Source of the DNA: Massilia antarctica
GTDB lineage: Bacteria > Pseudomonadota > Gammaproteobacteria > Burkholderiales > Burkholderiaceae_D
Reading direction: 5' to 3'
Length of the DNA: 64,000 nucleotides
Assembly: GCF_015689335.1 (NCBI RefSeq)
Contig: NZ_CP065053.1
Span: forward strand, 868,001-932,000
This document shows, piece by piece, positions 51,112-61,553 of this stretch (position 1 is the first letter of the stretch; every line of letters begins with the position of its first letter). The notes below the pieces were generated by a model, which saw nothing but the letters and a program-made list of their open reading frames with translations, ran no database searches and was not told the DNA's origin. The position numbers and the translations under genes were made by a program.

Positions 51112-52080
51112 ATGCTCTCCGAATTCGACCTCATCAAGCAGTACTTCCAGCGTCCCCGGCCCGGCCAGGCCGTGCTCGGCATCGGCGACGATTGCGCGCT
51201 GCTCGCCCCCTCCCCCGGCATGCAGATGGCCATTTCGTCCGACATGCTGGTGGAAGACCGCCACTTCTTCGCCGGCGCCGACGCGCGCATGCTGGGCCAC
51301 AAATGCCTGGCGGTGAACCTGTCCGACCTGGCGGCGATGGGCGCCAAGCCCGTCGCCTTCACCCTGGCGCTGGCGTTGCCGGCGGCCGACCGCGACTGGC
51401 TGTCCGGATTTTCCGCCGGCCTGTTCGCGCTGGCCGACCAGCATGGCTGTGAGCTGATCGGCGGCGACACCACCAAAGGCCCGCTGAACATCTGCATCAC
51501 CATCTTCGGCGAGCTGGCGCCCGGCCATGCGCTGCGGCGCGATGCCGCCATGGCCGGCGACGATCTGTGGATCTCGGGTTCCCTGGGCGACGCCCGCCTG
51601 GCGCTGGCCGGCTACCACAAGGAATATGCGCTGGACGATGCCGCCCAAGTGGCGGCCGGCGCCCGCATGCACATGCCGACTCCGCGCGTGGCACTCGGCC
51701 TGGCCCTGGCCAATGCCAGGCTGGCCCACGCCGCCATCGATATCTCGGACGGGCTGGTGGGCGACCTCGCTCACATCCTGGCCGCTTCGAAGGTGGGTGC
51801 CACGCTGGACGTCGACGCGCTGCCCGCCGGACCGGTACTGGCCGCGCAGCCGCAGGCGCTGCGGCGCCGGTTCTGCGCCGCCGGCGGCGACGATTACGAG
51901 TTGTGCTTCACGGCCGCGCGCGCGCAGCGCGAGGCAATCATCGCCGCGGGCGTTGCGTGCGGTAGCGCCGTCACGCGCGTCGGGACAATCGACGCCGCGC
52001 CGGGCCTGCGCCTGGTCGACGCCGCCGGCAGCGCGCTCGACCTGCAACTGGCCGGCTTCGACCACTTCGCGAGCGCCTGA
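51112..52080 (+). CDS. thiL: Thiamine-monophosphate kinase
   Basis: A 322-residue ATP-dependent kinase making thiamine diphosphate. Motifs: EFDLIKQYF, GIGDDCALL (metal-binding Asp), ISSDMLVEDRHF, LAVNLSDLAAMGAKP, IGGDTTKG, and DISDGLVGDLAHI with GGDDYELCFT in the C-terminal half. Full length. TACAAT at 51100-51105 lies 6 bases before ATG and there is no ribosome site, suggesting leaderless translation. It is divergent from marR. The neighbours nusB/ribH often found with thiL are not here. Confidence 0.95.
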   Translation: MLSEFDLIKQYFQRPRPGQAVLGIGDDCALLAPSPGMQMAISSDMLVEDRHFFAGADARMLGHKCLAVNLSDLAAMGAKPVAFTLALALPAADRDWLSGFSAGLFALADQHGCELIGGDTTKGPLNICITIFGELAPGHALRRDAAMAGDDLWISGSLGDARLALAGYHKEYALDDAAQVAAGARMHMPTPRVALGLALANARLAHAAIDISDGLVGDLAHILAASKVGATLDVDALPAGPVLAAQPQALRRRFCAAGGDDYELCFTAARAQREAIIAAGVACGSAVTRVGTIDAAPGLRLVDAAGSALDLQLAGFDHFASA

Positions 52081-52100
52081 TTTTTTCCGATAAATCTAGC

Positions 52101-52142
52101 GCCGTCGTTTCTGGCATTGCCAGAAACGACTTCCCGCGCAGG
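52101..52142. repeat. Palindromic repeat, copy 1
   Basis: GTCGTTTCTGGC (52104-52115), loop ATT, GCCAGAAACGAC (52119-52130): perfect 12-bp arms, followed by TTCCCGCGCAGG. The same design recurs at 52226-52265. Confidence 0.8.
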
Positions 52143-52225
52143 TCCCAGTTTCTATGAAACTCCTCAAATCTCTTGGAACTGTGCAAAGTGCGAGGGCGCT
52201 TCCAAATGGCGCTAACCTAAGCTCC

Positions 52226-52265
52226 GTCATTCCTGCCATTGGCAGAAATGACTTCCCGCGCAGGC
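52226..52265. repeat. Palindromic repeat, copy 2, interrupted by the IS
   Basis: GTCATTCCTGCC (52226-52237), loop ATT, GGCAGAAATGAC (52241-52252), 11 of 12 bases paired, followed by TTCCCGCGCAGGC. The element continues after the IS as GCGCAGGCGGGAATCC, showing the IS entered this repeat. Confidence 0.8.
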
Positions 52266-53579
52266 GCACTGCTGTCCGGAATAAAGTGGGTTGACAACGT
52301 TAAAAGGGTTGCAGGTATTGGTTTACGAGGGTTAACCTCTGTTTGCCAACTTAAAAACCAAACCTGCAACATGTTCAGCATAACTACTTTTCAGCGTTTA
52401 ATGAAGGGGCTCCCGCGAGGAACCTTCGCTCAACTAGTCGAACGGCACAATGCCGACAAATATTGCAAGAAGTTCGGGCATTGGGATCATCTCATTGCCA
52501 TGCTCTACGCGCAGATCAGTGAGGCGAAGGGGTTGCGACCACTGGAGACTGGCTTCAACAGTCATGTCGCGCATCACTACCATCTTGGTACGTCAGCGAT
52601 CAAGCGCTCCACCTTGGCTGACGCCAATGAGAATCGATCTGACACGGTGTTTAGTGATACCGCTGCCTGGTTGATGGGGAAGGTGTCGCGTAAGCTGCGC
52701 CAGCAAAGCAATGATCTGATGTATTTGCTTGACTCCACCTCGTTGACGTTGAAGGGACGGGAGTTTGAGAGGTGGACGCCCGAGAATAGCACTCGCAATA
52801 CGCAAGGCTTGAAGCTGCACGTTTTGTATGATGCCCATGATGCAATCCCTGTCTGGCACGACATTAGCCACCCCAACGTCAATGACGTTGAACGGGCAGT
52901 TGACGTACCGCTCGAAGCGAACGCGCTCTATGTATTTGACAAGGGCTCTTGCGATTTCAATTGGTGGAAATCCATTGACGAGGCCAACGCGCGCTTTGTT
53001 ACTCGTTTCAAGAACAACGCCGCTGTCAACGTCCTGCAGAAATCGGACATCCCTGCTGACGATGCGCACATCGTGCTCAGCGACGAAATCGTTACTTTCA
53101 AGCACAAACGGCTCGGCGGAAAACGGATCAATCTCTACTTTGGGAAGCCTTTGCGCCGTGTCATCGTGGCGCGGCCGAACAAAGATACGCCCATCGTTCT
53201 GGCTACTAACGACTTCGACAGTAGTGCCATGGAAATTGCCCAGCACTACAAAAAGCGCTGGGCAATCGAGCTGTTCTTCAAATGGATCAAGCAGCACCTC
53301 AAGATCAAGCAGTTCCTCGGACGATCTGAAAACGCGGTCCGGATTCAGATACTTACCGCTCTCATCAGTTATTTGTTGGTTGCACTGTTCAACGAGTCCA
53401 ACCGTGTGAAACGGACCCTGTGGGATTGCCTTTGCTTCGTCCGCGCAACCCTATTTCAACGTACGGACACCGAAGATTTACATGATCGCCGACGACGACA
53501 AGCGGCGCACGAATTCGCAGAAATTCAAGGATGCCTCTTCTCGTGAGCGCGTCAAGAAAATTATTCCGGACGACAGTGC
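52266..53579 (+). mobile_element. IS4-type insertion sequence, complete
   Basis: A 1314-bp element. Left end GCACTGCTGTCCGGAATAA and right end (inverse complement) GCACTGTCGTCCGGAATAA are imperfect terminal inverted repeats that continue to TTGAC for about 30 bp. It is flanked by the 8-bp direct repeat GCGCAGGC at 52258-52265 and 53580-53587, a target duplication. The single transposase gene is intact, so recent insertion and possible activity are likely. Confidence 0.93.
52371..53546 (+). CDS. IS4 family transposase with DUF4372 N-terminus
   Basis: A 391-residue DDE transposase. The N-terminal DUF4372 region reads MFSITTFQRLMKGLPRG and KKFGHWDHLIAMLYAQIS; the catalytic Asp residues are in YLLDSTSLTL and VFDKGSCDFNWW, and the YREK-type glutamate is in YKKRWAIELFFKWIKQHL, the IS4-family Y(2)R(3)E(6)K signature. 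All appear intact. ATG 52371 is used because the conserved domain starts there; an in-frame start at 52239 would begin outside the element. Lower GC than the host genes. Confidence 0.93.
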   Translation: MFSITTFQRLMKGLPRGTFAQLVERHNADKYCKKFGHWDHLIAMLYAQISEAKGLRPLETGFNSHVAHHYHLGTSAIKRSTLADANENRSDTVFSDTAAWLMGKVSRKLRQQSNDLMYLLDSTSLTLKGREFERWTPENSTRNTQGLKLHVLYDAHDAIPVWHDISHPNVNDVERAVDVPLEANALYVFDKGSCDFNWWKSIDEANARFVTRFKNNAAVNVLQKSDIPADDAHIVLSDEIVTFKHKRLGGKRINLYFGKPLRRVIVARPNKDTPIVLATNDFDSSAMEIAQHYKKRWAIELFFKWIKQHLKIKQFLGRSENAVRIQILTALISYLLVALFNESNRVKRTLWDCLCFVRATLFQRTDTEDLHDRRRRQAAHEFAEIQGCLFS

Positions 53580-53587
53580 GCGCAGGC

Positions 53588-53832
53588 GGGAATCCATAGC
53601 ACATTCGTATATCGACGGTGCTATGGGGGAAACGCATGCGTTTCCGCCTGCGCGGGAGCGACGGTTTCGAGGTTTGGAGTCGCAAAGCTGCTCAAATTAG
53701 CGGCAAAGACTAGTTACTGGAGAGGCGGGAACCCAATTTCGTCGAGCCGCCCGTAGTTGCGGCATGTACTTGGGTTCCCGCCTGCGCGGGAACGACGGTT
53801 TTTAGGTCTCGGGGGCGAGCGCCCAACCGCCC
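53588..53832. repeat. Palindrome-rich intergenic region right of the IS
   Basis: Holds CCATAGCAC (53594-53602) with GTGCTATGG (53618-53626), 9 bp; GGCGGGAACCCAA (53724-53736) with TTGGGTTCCCGCC (53770-53782), 13 bp; and two copies of CCTGCGCGGGA followed by (A)GCGACGG or ACGACGG. These are further members of the repeats at 52101 and 52226. No gene is credible here. One of the hairpins may end the leftward c-di-GMP operon. Confidence 0.75.
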
Positions 53833-56414
53833 CTACTCCGCCTCCACCTGCCCCGCTTCGACGAAATGCGCATTGTGCGGGTCGTCCTTGGGACCGTTCA
53901 TCAGCCAGTAGTGATGGAAGGCCAGGCGCACGTTATCGCGTAATTGCGTCTCGTCCCAGGGCTTGGTGTAGAAGCGGTAAATCGCGCCGCGGTTGATCGA
54001 GTCGAGCACCGCTTCGAGCCCCGTGTAGCCTGACAAGATAATCCGTATCGTGTCCGGATACAGCTCCTTGACCTTGCTCAGGAACTCGGTGCCGCTCATG
54101 CCCGGCATGCGCTGGTCGCACACGATCACCTGCACCGTGTGCAGCGCCAGCAGCTCGAAGCCTTCGCCCGGCGACACCGCCGTCAGGATGCGGTAGTTAT
54201 CGCGCTTGAACAGCCGGTGCAGCGACGACAGCACATTGACGTCGTCGTCCACGATCAGCAAGGTCTGGCGGTGATTGTCGGGCGACTCCGGCTCGGACGG
54301 CTGCGCCAGATTGGCCAGCACCATCTCGCCGAACTCCCCGGCCGGCAGCGGGCGGCTGAAATGAAAACCCTGCACTTCATCGCAGCGGTGGCGCCGCAGG
54401 TAGGCCATCTGCGCCGGCGTCTCGACCCCTTCGGCGATCACTTGCATATGCAGCGAATGGGCCATGCCGATGATGGCCAGGGCGATGGCCGCATCGTCCG
54501 GATTGACCGTCACGTCGCGCACGAAGGCGATGTCGATCTTGAGCTTGTCGATCGGGAAGCGCTTCAGGTACGCCAGGCTCGAATAGCCGGTGCCGAAATC
54601 GTCGATCGCAATCGTGATGCCCAGCTGCTTCAGATTGCCCAGCACCGCGATGGTGTGCTCGGCGTTGGACATCAGCGCGCTTTCGGTCAGTTCCAGTTCG
54701 AGCAGCGCCGCATCGATGCCGTGGCGGCCGACCGCCGCCCGGATTTCGCCTTCCAGGTCGCCCTCGACAAACTGGCGGCTCGATACATTGACGGCTACGC
54801 GCACGTCGCCCACCTCGCTGGCCGACCACAGGGCGATCTGGCGGCAGGCTTCGTCGATCACCCACCCGCCGACCCGCACGATCAAGCCGGTTTCCTCCAT
54901 CACCGGCACGAATTCGGCCGGGAACACCAGGCCGTAACCGGGCCGGTTCCAGCGCAGCAGCGCTTCGGCGCCGCTGATGCGGCCCGTGCGCAGATTCACC
55001 TTGGGCTGGAAGTACAGCAGGAATTCGCCATGCTCCAGCGCGTGACGCAGCGCCAGTTCGAGGTCGAGCCGCTCCAGCACCTGCACGTTCATGCCGGCGG
55101 TGAAAAAGCGGTAGCCGTCGCGCCCCGCTTCCTTGGCCCGGCTCATGGCCGTGTCGGCGTACTTGATCAGGGTTTCGGGGTCAAGGGCGTCGTCCGGGTA
55201 CATGGCGATGCCGATGCTGGCCGTCAGGCCGGCCTGCTTGCCCTGCAGGTCGAACGGCGCCCGCAAGGTGTCGCGCACTTCGTTGGCGACGTTGACGGCA
55301 TCCTGCTGGTTGCGCGTCATGGTCAGGATGAGCGCGAATTCGTCCCCCCCCAGGCGCCCGACCGTGTCGCGGATGCGCACGCACTGCACCAGGCGCGTGC
55401 TGAACTGGCGCAGCAGCTCGTCGCCCAGGGCCGAACCGAGCGAATCGTTGACGGTCTTGAAGCGGTCGAGCGCGATGAACAGCACCACGATGCGCCACTG
55501 CTTGTCCTGGGCCAGCTCGATCGCTTCGCGCAAGGTCTGGTAGAACAGGGTGCGGTTGGGCAGGCCGGTCAGGCTGTCGTAGCTGGCCAGGTGCGCCAGG
55601 CGCTGGCGCGCGGCCAGCCGTTCGCTGATGTCGCGCGCCACCGCGATCAGCATGCGCGTGCTGCCCACGCTCTGGGTTTGCCAGTAGATTTCCACCGCTA
55701 CTTCGCGCAGGTCGGCGCGGGTCAGCTGGTCTTCCACCAGGTCGGGGTAGCGCGCGATGTCGCGCTCCGGATCGGCCTGGCGCGCCAGCTGGCCCGGGCC
55801 GGCCAGTCCGTACACCGTGGGGTCGAGCCGCAGCAGCTCGTCGCGCCGGTAGCCGAGCATGCGGCAGGCACCGTCGTTGACGTCGACCACGTCCATGCTG
55901 CCGGTATCGATCAGGAAGATGGCGTCGTCGGTGGCGTCCATGGCGCTGCGAAAGCGCTGCAGCTCGGCGGTGCGCTCGCGTACCGTTTGTTCCAGCAGGG
56001 TGCCGTAGCTCTTCGATTCGCGGTGCAGCAGGCGCACTTCGAGCATGTTGCGGATGCGGGTGAGCACTTCGACCGGGTCGAACGGCTTGCCGACGAAGTC
56101 GCGCGCGCCGGCGTCGAGCGCGGCCAGCTTTTTGTCCGGTTCGGCCGTCACCACCAGCACCGGCAGGTAGGCTTCGGTTTCCATGGGCGCGAGCGCTTCC
56201 ATCACCTGGAAGCCGCTCATGCCCGGCATGTGCAGGTCGAGGATGATCAGGTCGTAGCGGTGCTTGCGGTGCATGGCGGCCACCTCGCGCGGGTCGGTGG
56301 TGCTGCTCACGTTGGTGTAGCCGGTGGTCGTGAGCAGGTATTCGAGCAGCTGGACGTTGACCAGCTGGTCGTCGACGACCAGGATCGCGGCGTTATGGAT
56401 GTCATCGAGCGATA

Positions 56415-56418
<4 letters not shown>
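53833..56418 (-). CDS. REC-PAS-GGDEF-EAL-REC cyclic-di-GMP signalling protein
   Basis: An 861-residue cytoplasmic protein. Order: receiver (about 10-130, Asp61 in [13 protein letters not shown]), PAS (about 165-280), GGDEF (about 290-455; [12 protein letters not shown] with the inhibitory I-site RIRD five residues before), EAL (about 465-715; [33 protein letters not shown] all present), and a second receiver (730-845; [13 protein letters not shown] and FYTKPW). The first metal-binding Asp of GGDEF is Ala (FIALDRFK instead of FIDLDRFK, codon 55471-55473), so cyclase activity is doubtful while the phosphodiesterase looks intact. ATG 56418 overlaps the kinase stop by 4 bases. A longer upstream frame is antisense-like and rejected. 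Confidence 0.92.
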
Positions 56419-58438
<2,020 letters not shown>

Positions 58439-58442
<4 letters not shown>

Positions 58443-59014
58443 GTGGCCCCCTGCACGCGGTTCGCTGCCGCCAGCATGCGCGCGCTGATGCGCAGCCGGC
58501 TCGAATTGACCTGGCCGAGGGCGACGTCGAAGCGCAGCCGGTCCTGGGCCACCACAAAGGCGATCATGCACCCCAAGGCAATGCCGTCGTCGGCGTCGGA
58601 CACGGTGAGCACCGACTGGCCGCGCGCGGCCGCCAGCATGTCGATCACGGCGGCGCGCTCGCCGGCGCCGATGAACAGGATGTGCAAGCCTTGCAGGGGG
58701 TCGCCGCGGCGCAGTTTGCGCACCGAAATGGCGTGCCCGCCGACGGTGCGGCCGGCCACCATTTGTTCGAGCTGGTCGGCCAGGCCGTCATTGCCGGCCA
58801 CGCCGATCTGGAGCGGGCTGTCGGGGCGTACGAAGCTGCCTTCGGGCCACTCGACGAAGCCGGCGAATTTGAACAGGTAGGCCGCCTTCACCTGGTTTTC
58901 GACGCTGGGCTGGGCCGCGCAAACGCCGCTCCAGGCAAGCATCGCCGCTCCCGCCAGCAGCGCCAGCCAGCGTCCCGCAAGCCCGCGCAATGCGAACCGG
59001 CTCAGGCCCGCCAT
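58439..59014 (-). CDS. YfiR family periplasmic protein
   Basis: A 191-residue exported protein with signal peptide (about residues 1-34, ending CAA) and the YfiR/DUF4154 core: VKAAYLFKFAGFVEWPEGSF, LQIGVAGNDGLADQLEQM, LHILFIGAG and the C-terminal RFDVALGQVNSSRLRISARML. YfiR is a redox-sensitive periplasmic inhibitor of YfiN in Pseudomonas. ATG 59014 is preferred because the signal peptide begins there; a TTG at 59056 extends the frame without ribosome site. Its stop overlaps the kinase start (ATGA), so the two are coupled. Confidence 0.9.
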
Positions 59015-59348
59015 GGCAGTGCGGCATGCAAAAGAATCGGGGACATGGGACTCCAATCCGAATCAGACAGAAAAGCAAACTCAGCTGTAAAGCCCAGCAT
59101 ATCAAAGCAGCAGGCCGGCGGCGCACGCTAGAACGGCCGGGCGCACAACGATTTCCCCGGATCCACTCTACGCTTTTTTAGTTCGCTTGGATATGGCTTT
59201 TGAAACATTGCAACAGGGTGGACGGACAGTGTTGCAGAGCGCATGGTAAAGTAGAATCGCAGGGCCGCGCCGTCGTGCGCGCGCCCCCGACCGATCCGCA
59301 TTCCGGTCTGGAGCCCGATCCCCGATTACCGTCCAAAAGGAGCAACAC
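59015..59348. other. Divergent intergenic region yfiR-like/pncC
   Basis: About 330 bases without gene. TAGAAT at about 59250 is a candidate -10 for pncC, with TTGCAG upstream at an imperfect 14-base spacing. No operator or repeat was noticed. Confidence 0.35.
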
Positions 59349-59831
59349 GTGACGAACGACATTCTCGATCTTTCCGCCAGAGTCGGCCGCGCGCTGCAAG
59401 CGAAAGGCTTGCTGCTGGTGACCGCCGAATCGTGCACCGGCGGCGGGGTAGCGCAGGCGGTCACCGAGGTGGCCGGCTCGACCGGCTGGTTCGATTGCGG
59501 CTTCGTGACCTACTCGAATGCATCGAAAACCGAGCTGCTCGACGTGTCGGCGGCGCTGATGGCGCAGCTGGGCTCGGTCAGCGAGGAAGTGGCGGCCGCC
59601 ATGGCCAGCGGTGCTTTGGCAAACAGCAACGCGCACGTGGCCTTGTCGACCACCGGCATCGCCGGCCCGAGCGGGGCGGTACCGGGCAAGCCGGTCGGCA
59701 CGGTCTGTTTCGGCTGGGCCAGGGGCGACACGGTCCAGACCGAGCGCCTGGTGTTCGCCGGAGACCGCCACGCCGTGCGCGAGCAGACCGTGGTGCACGC
59801 GCTGCAAGGGCTGCTGCGCATCATCGAATAG
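59349..59831 (+). CDS. pncC: Nicotinamide-nucleotide amidohydrolase (CinA C-terminal family)
   Basis: A 160-residue PncC: LLVTAESCTGGGVAQAVTEVAGSTGWFDCGFVTYSNASK carries the catalytic Ser-Cys-Thr region, followed by ALSTTGIAGPSGAVPGKPVGTVCF. It deamidates NMN to nicotinic acid mononucleotide in pyridine nucleotide recycling. The CinA N-terminal domain is absent, as in E. coli PncC. GTG 59349 has AAAGGAG 6 bases upstream. Often linked to pgpA or recA; here traL/traM-like genes follow. Confidence 0.95.
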   Translation: MTNDILDLSARVGRALQAKGLLLVTAESCTGGGVAQAVTEVAGSTGWFDCGFVTYSNASKTELLDVSAALMAQLGSVSEEVAAAMASGALANSNAHVALSTTGIAGPSGAVPGKPVGTVCFGWARGDTVQTERLVFAGDRHAVREQTVVHALQGLLRIIE

Positions 59832-59932
59832 AGGCGCGATGGCGGATGGCGCCATCGTCCGGTTCTCCCCTTGCATTGACACCCGCCGGGCCGGCGCGCG
59901 CACCGGCGCCGGCCATTTTCTGGAGCAATTCG

Positions 59933-60661
59933 ATGCACAATACGGTTCATTTCATCTTGCAGGGCAAGGGCGGCATCGGCAAGACCCTGGTCTCGACCAT
60001 CCTGGCGCAATGGCTGGCAGGCAAGGACGAGCGGCCCCTGCGCTGCTACGACACCGACCAGGAAAACGCCACCTTTTCGCGCTACAAGGCGATGAACGTG
60101 AAACACGTTCCGGTCATGACCGATACGCGCAACATCGACCCCAAGCGCTTCGATGCGCTCATGATCGACCTGCTGGAAGAGGACGGCAATTGCGTGATCG
60201 ACAATGGCGCCAACACCTTTTCGCCGCTGATGGGTTACCTGCTGGAAAATGATTGCTTCGATTTGCTCAAGGAATCGGGACGCAAGGTGTACATCCACAC
60301 CATCGTCGGCGGCGGCGACACCCTGCACGACACGGCCATGGGCTTTGTCTCGACCGCCAAGTCGACCGCGGTGCCGCTGGTGCTGTGGGAAAACGAACAC
60401 TTCGGCCCGCTGCAATCGGCCACCGGCAAGGTATTTACCGAATCCCAGACCTACTCCGATAACGCCGCGCGCGTGTGCGGCCGGGTGGTGCTGTCGCAGC
60501 GCAATGCCGACACCTTCGGCGCCGACATCAAGAAGATGAATATCGCGCGCCTGAGCGCCGATGAAGTGCGCGCAAGCGACAAATTCAACGTCATGGAAAA
60601 GCAGCGCATCAAGGTGGTATTCCGCGACCTGTTCGAGCAACTCGACAAAGTCCAGTGGTAA
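59933..60661 (+). CDS. traL: TraL-like P-loop ATPase (IncP conjugation family)
   Basis: A 242-residue protein opening MHNTVHFILQGKGGIGKTLV, a deviant Walker A (GKGGIGKT) as in MinD/ParA relatives and in TraL of IncP plasmids, with D-T-D-Q-E-N-A-T-F in the switch region and CVIDNGANTFSPL as Walker B-like. Length and pattern agree with TraL (about 240 residues). GGAG at 59922-59925 fixes ATG 59933. It is followed 6 bases on by a TraM-like gene, the plasmid order traL-traM. No relaxase, traK, oriT or type IV secretion gene is near, so the pair is an orphan in the chromosome. Confidence 0.8.
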   Translation: MHNTVHFILQGKGGIGKTLVSTILAQWLAGKDERPLRCYDTDQENATFSRYKAMNVKHVPVMTDTRNIDPKRFDALMIDLLEEDGNCVIDNGANTFSPLMGYLLENDCFDLLKESGRKVYIHTIVGGGDTLHDTAMGFVSTAKSTAVPLVLWENEHFGPLQSATGKVFTESQTYSDNAARVCGRVVLSQRNADTFGADIKKMNIARLSADEVRASDKFNVMEKQRIKVVFRDLFEQLDKVQW

Positions 60662-60667
60662 GCCGGC

Positions 60668-61168
60668 ATGGACCAGCAAAAACTGCGCACCCTCGTCTTT
60701 GAAAAAACCGGCGTGCGGATCGATATCGACGATCCGATTTTCGCGCTGGTGGCGCTGAACGAGGCGGTGCTGGCCGAAGCGGTCGAGCGCCACGTGGAAC
60801 TGCTCGACGACGCCACCGCCGACCTGGCCGACCAGGTCCAGGCGCTGCAGGAGAGCGGCCACCTGAGCCATGCCGCCGTGGTGCGGCCGGCGGCGCTGCT
60901 CGCGCCCGTGCCGCCCACGCCGCCGCTCCAGGAAAAACGCCTCATCGCGATTGCCGGCGGCGCGGCGCTGCTGTGCGCGTTCGTGGTACTGGCCGGCCAG
61001 GCGCTGCTGTTCCGGCCCGCGCCCGGCGCCGCCCCGCTGATCGCGGCAAAGGAATTGACGCCGGAGCAAAGCGCCGCCCTGCGCCATGGCGAGAAGCTGG
61101 CGACGGTCGTGTCGAAACTCGACGCGAAAACCCGCGCGGCCATCGCCGCCGAGATGCAAAAGCCGTAA
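60668..61168 (+). CDS. traM: TraM-like membrane protein (IncP conjugation family)
   Basis: A 166-residue protein: cytoplasmic N-terminal half with GVRIDIDDPIFALVALNEAVL, which matches the TraM opening (DDPIxxLxxxNE), a helical part, a Pro-rich linker, one transmembrane helix (RLIAIAGGAALLCAFVVLAGQALLF, about 98-118) and a short periplasmic tail. Its start is 6 bases after the traL stop. In plasmids TraM is an accessory transfer protein of unclear function. Identification rests on the N-terminal pattern plus the gene order, so less certain than TraL. Confidence 0.7.
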   Translation: MDQQKLRTLVFEKTGVRIDIDDPIFALVALNEAVLAEAVERHVELLDDATADLADQVQALQESGHLSHAAVVRPAALLAPVPPTPPLQEKRLIAIAGGAALLCAFVVLAGQALLFRPAPGAAPLIAAKELTPEQSAALRHGEKLATVVSKLDAKTRAAIAAEMQKP

Positions 61169-61235
61169 ATCAGCCAAGCGCGACCGTGCAAAGCCGATTT
61201 GCGCTATCATGTCTACATATCTTCACATGTTGACT

Positions 61236-61553
61236 ATGAAACCTTCTCCCGATAACGACGCCTCGATTGCCCAACTGGCCGACCTGTTCCACCTGCTGGG
61301 CGACCCGACCCGGCTGCGCATTGTATTGTCCTGCCTGGCGGGGCCGATTGCGGTGGGCGACATGGCCGCCGCCCTGCAACTGAGCAGTTCGCTGGTGAGC
61401 CACCACCTGCGCCTGCTGCGCGCGGCGCGCATCGTCAAGGCCGAGCGCCAGGGCAAGCAAGTGTTTTATTCGACGGCGGACGCCCACATCAGCGGCGTGC
61501 TGACCGACATGCTCGAGCACATCGCCGAACCCACCAATGGAATCGACCCATGA
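61236..61553 (+). CDS. ArsR/SmtB family metal-responsive repressor
   Basis: A 105-residue winged-helix protein: DLFHLLGDPTRLRIVLSCLAGPIAVGDMAAALQLSSSLVSHHLRLLRAARIVKAERQGKQVFYS is the ArsR HTH and wing. There is no CxCxxC in helix 3 region; His and Asp near the C-terminus (DAHISGVLTDMLEHIAE) fit the alpha5 Zn/Co/Ni site of CzrA/NmtR types. Met at 61236 is used; in-frame ATGs at 61209 and 61227 are alternatives. CATGT (61208-61212) and ACATG (61225-61229) form a weak inverted repeat there that could be its operator. Its stop overlaps the CDF gene by ATGA. Confidence 0.9.
   Translation: MKPSPDNDASIAQLADLFHLLGDPTRLRIVLSCLAGPIAVGDMAAALQLSSSLVSHHLRLLRAARIVKAERQGKQVFYSTADAHISGVLTDMLEHIAEPTNGIDP

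Noticed and set aside
53482..53700. Plus-strand frame crossing the right end of the IS
   Set aside because: It spans the IS border and palindromic repeats, so it cannot be an ancestral gene.
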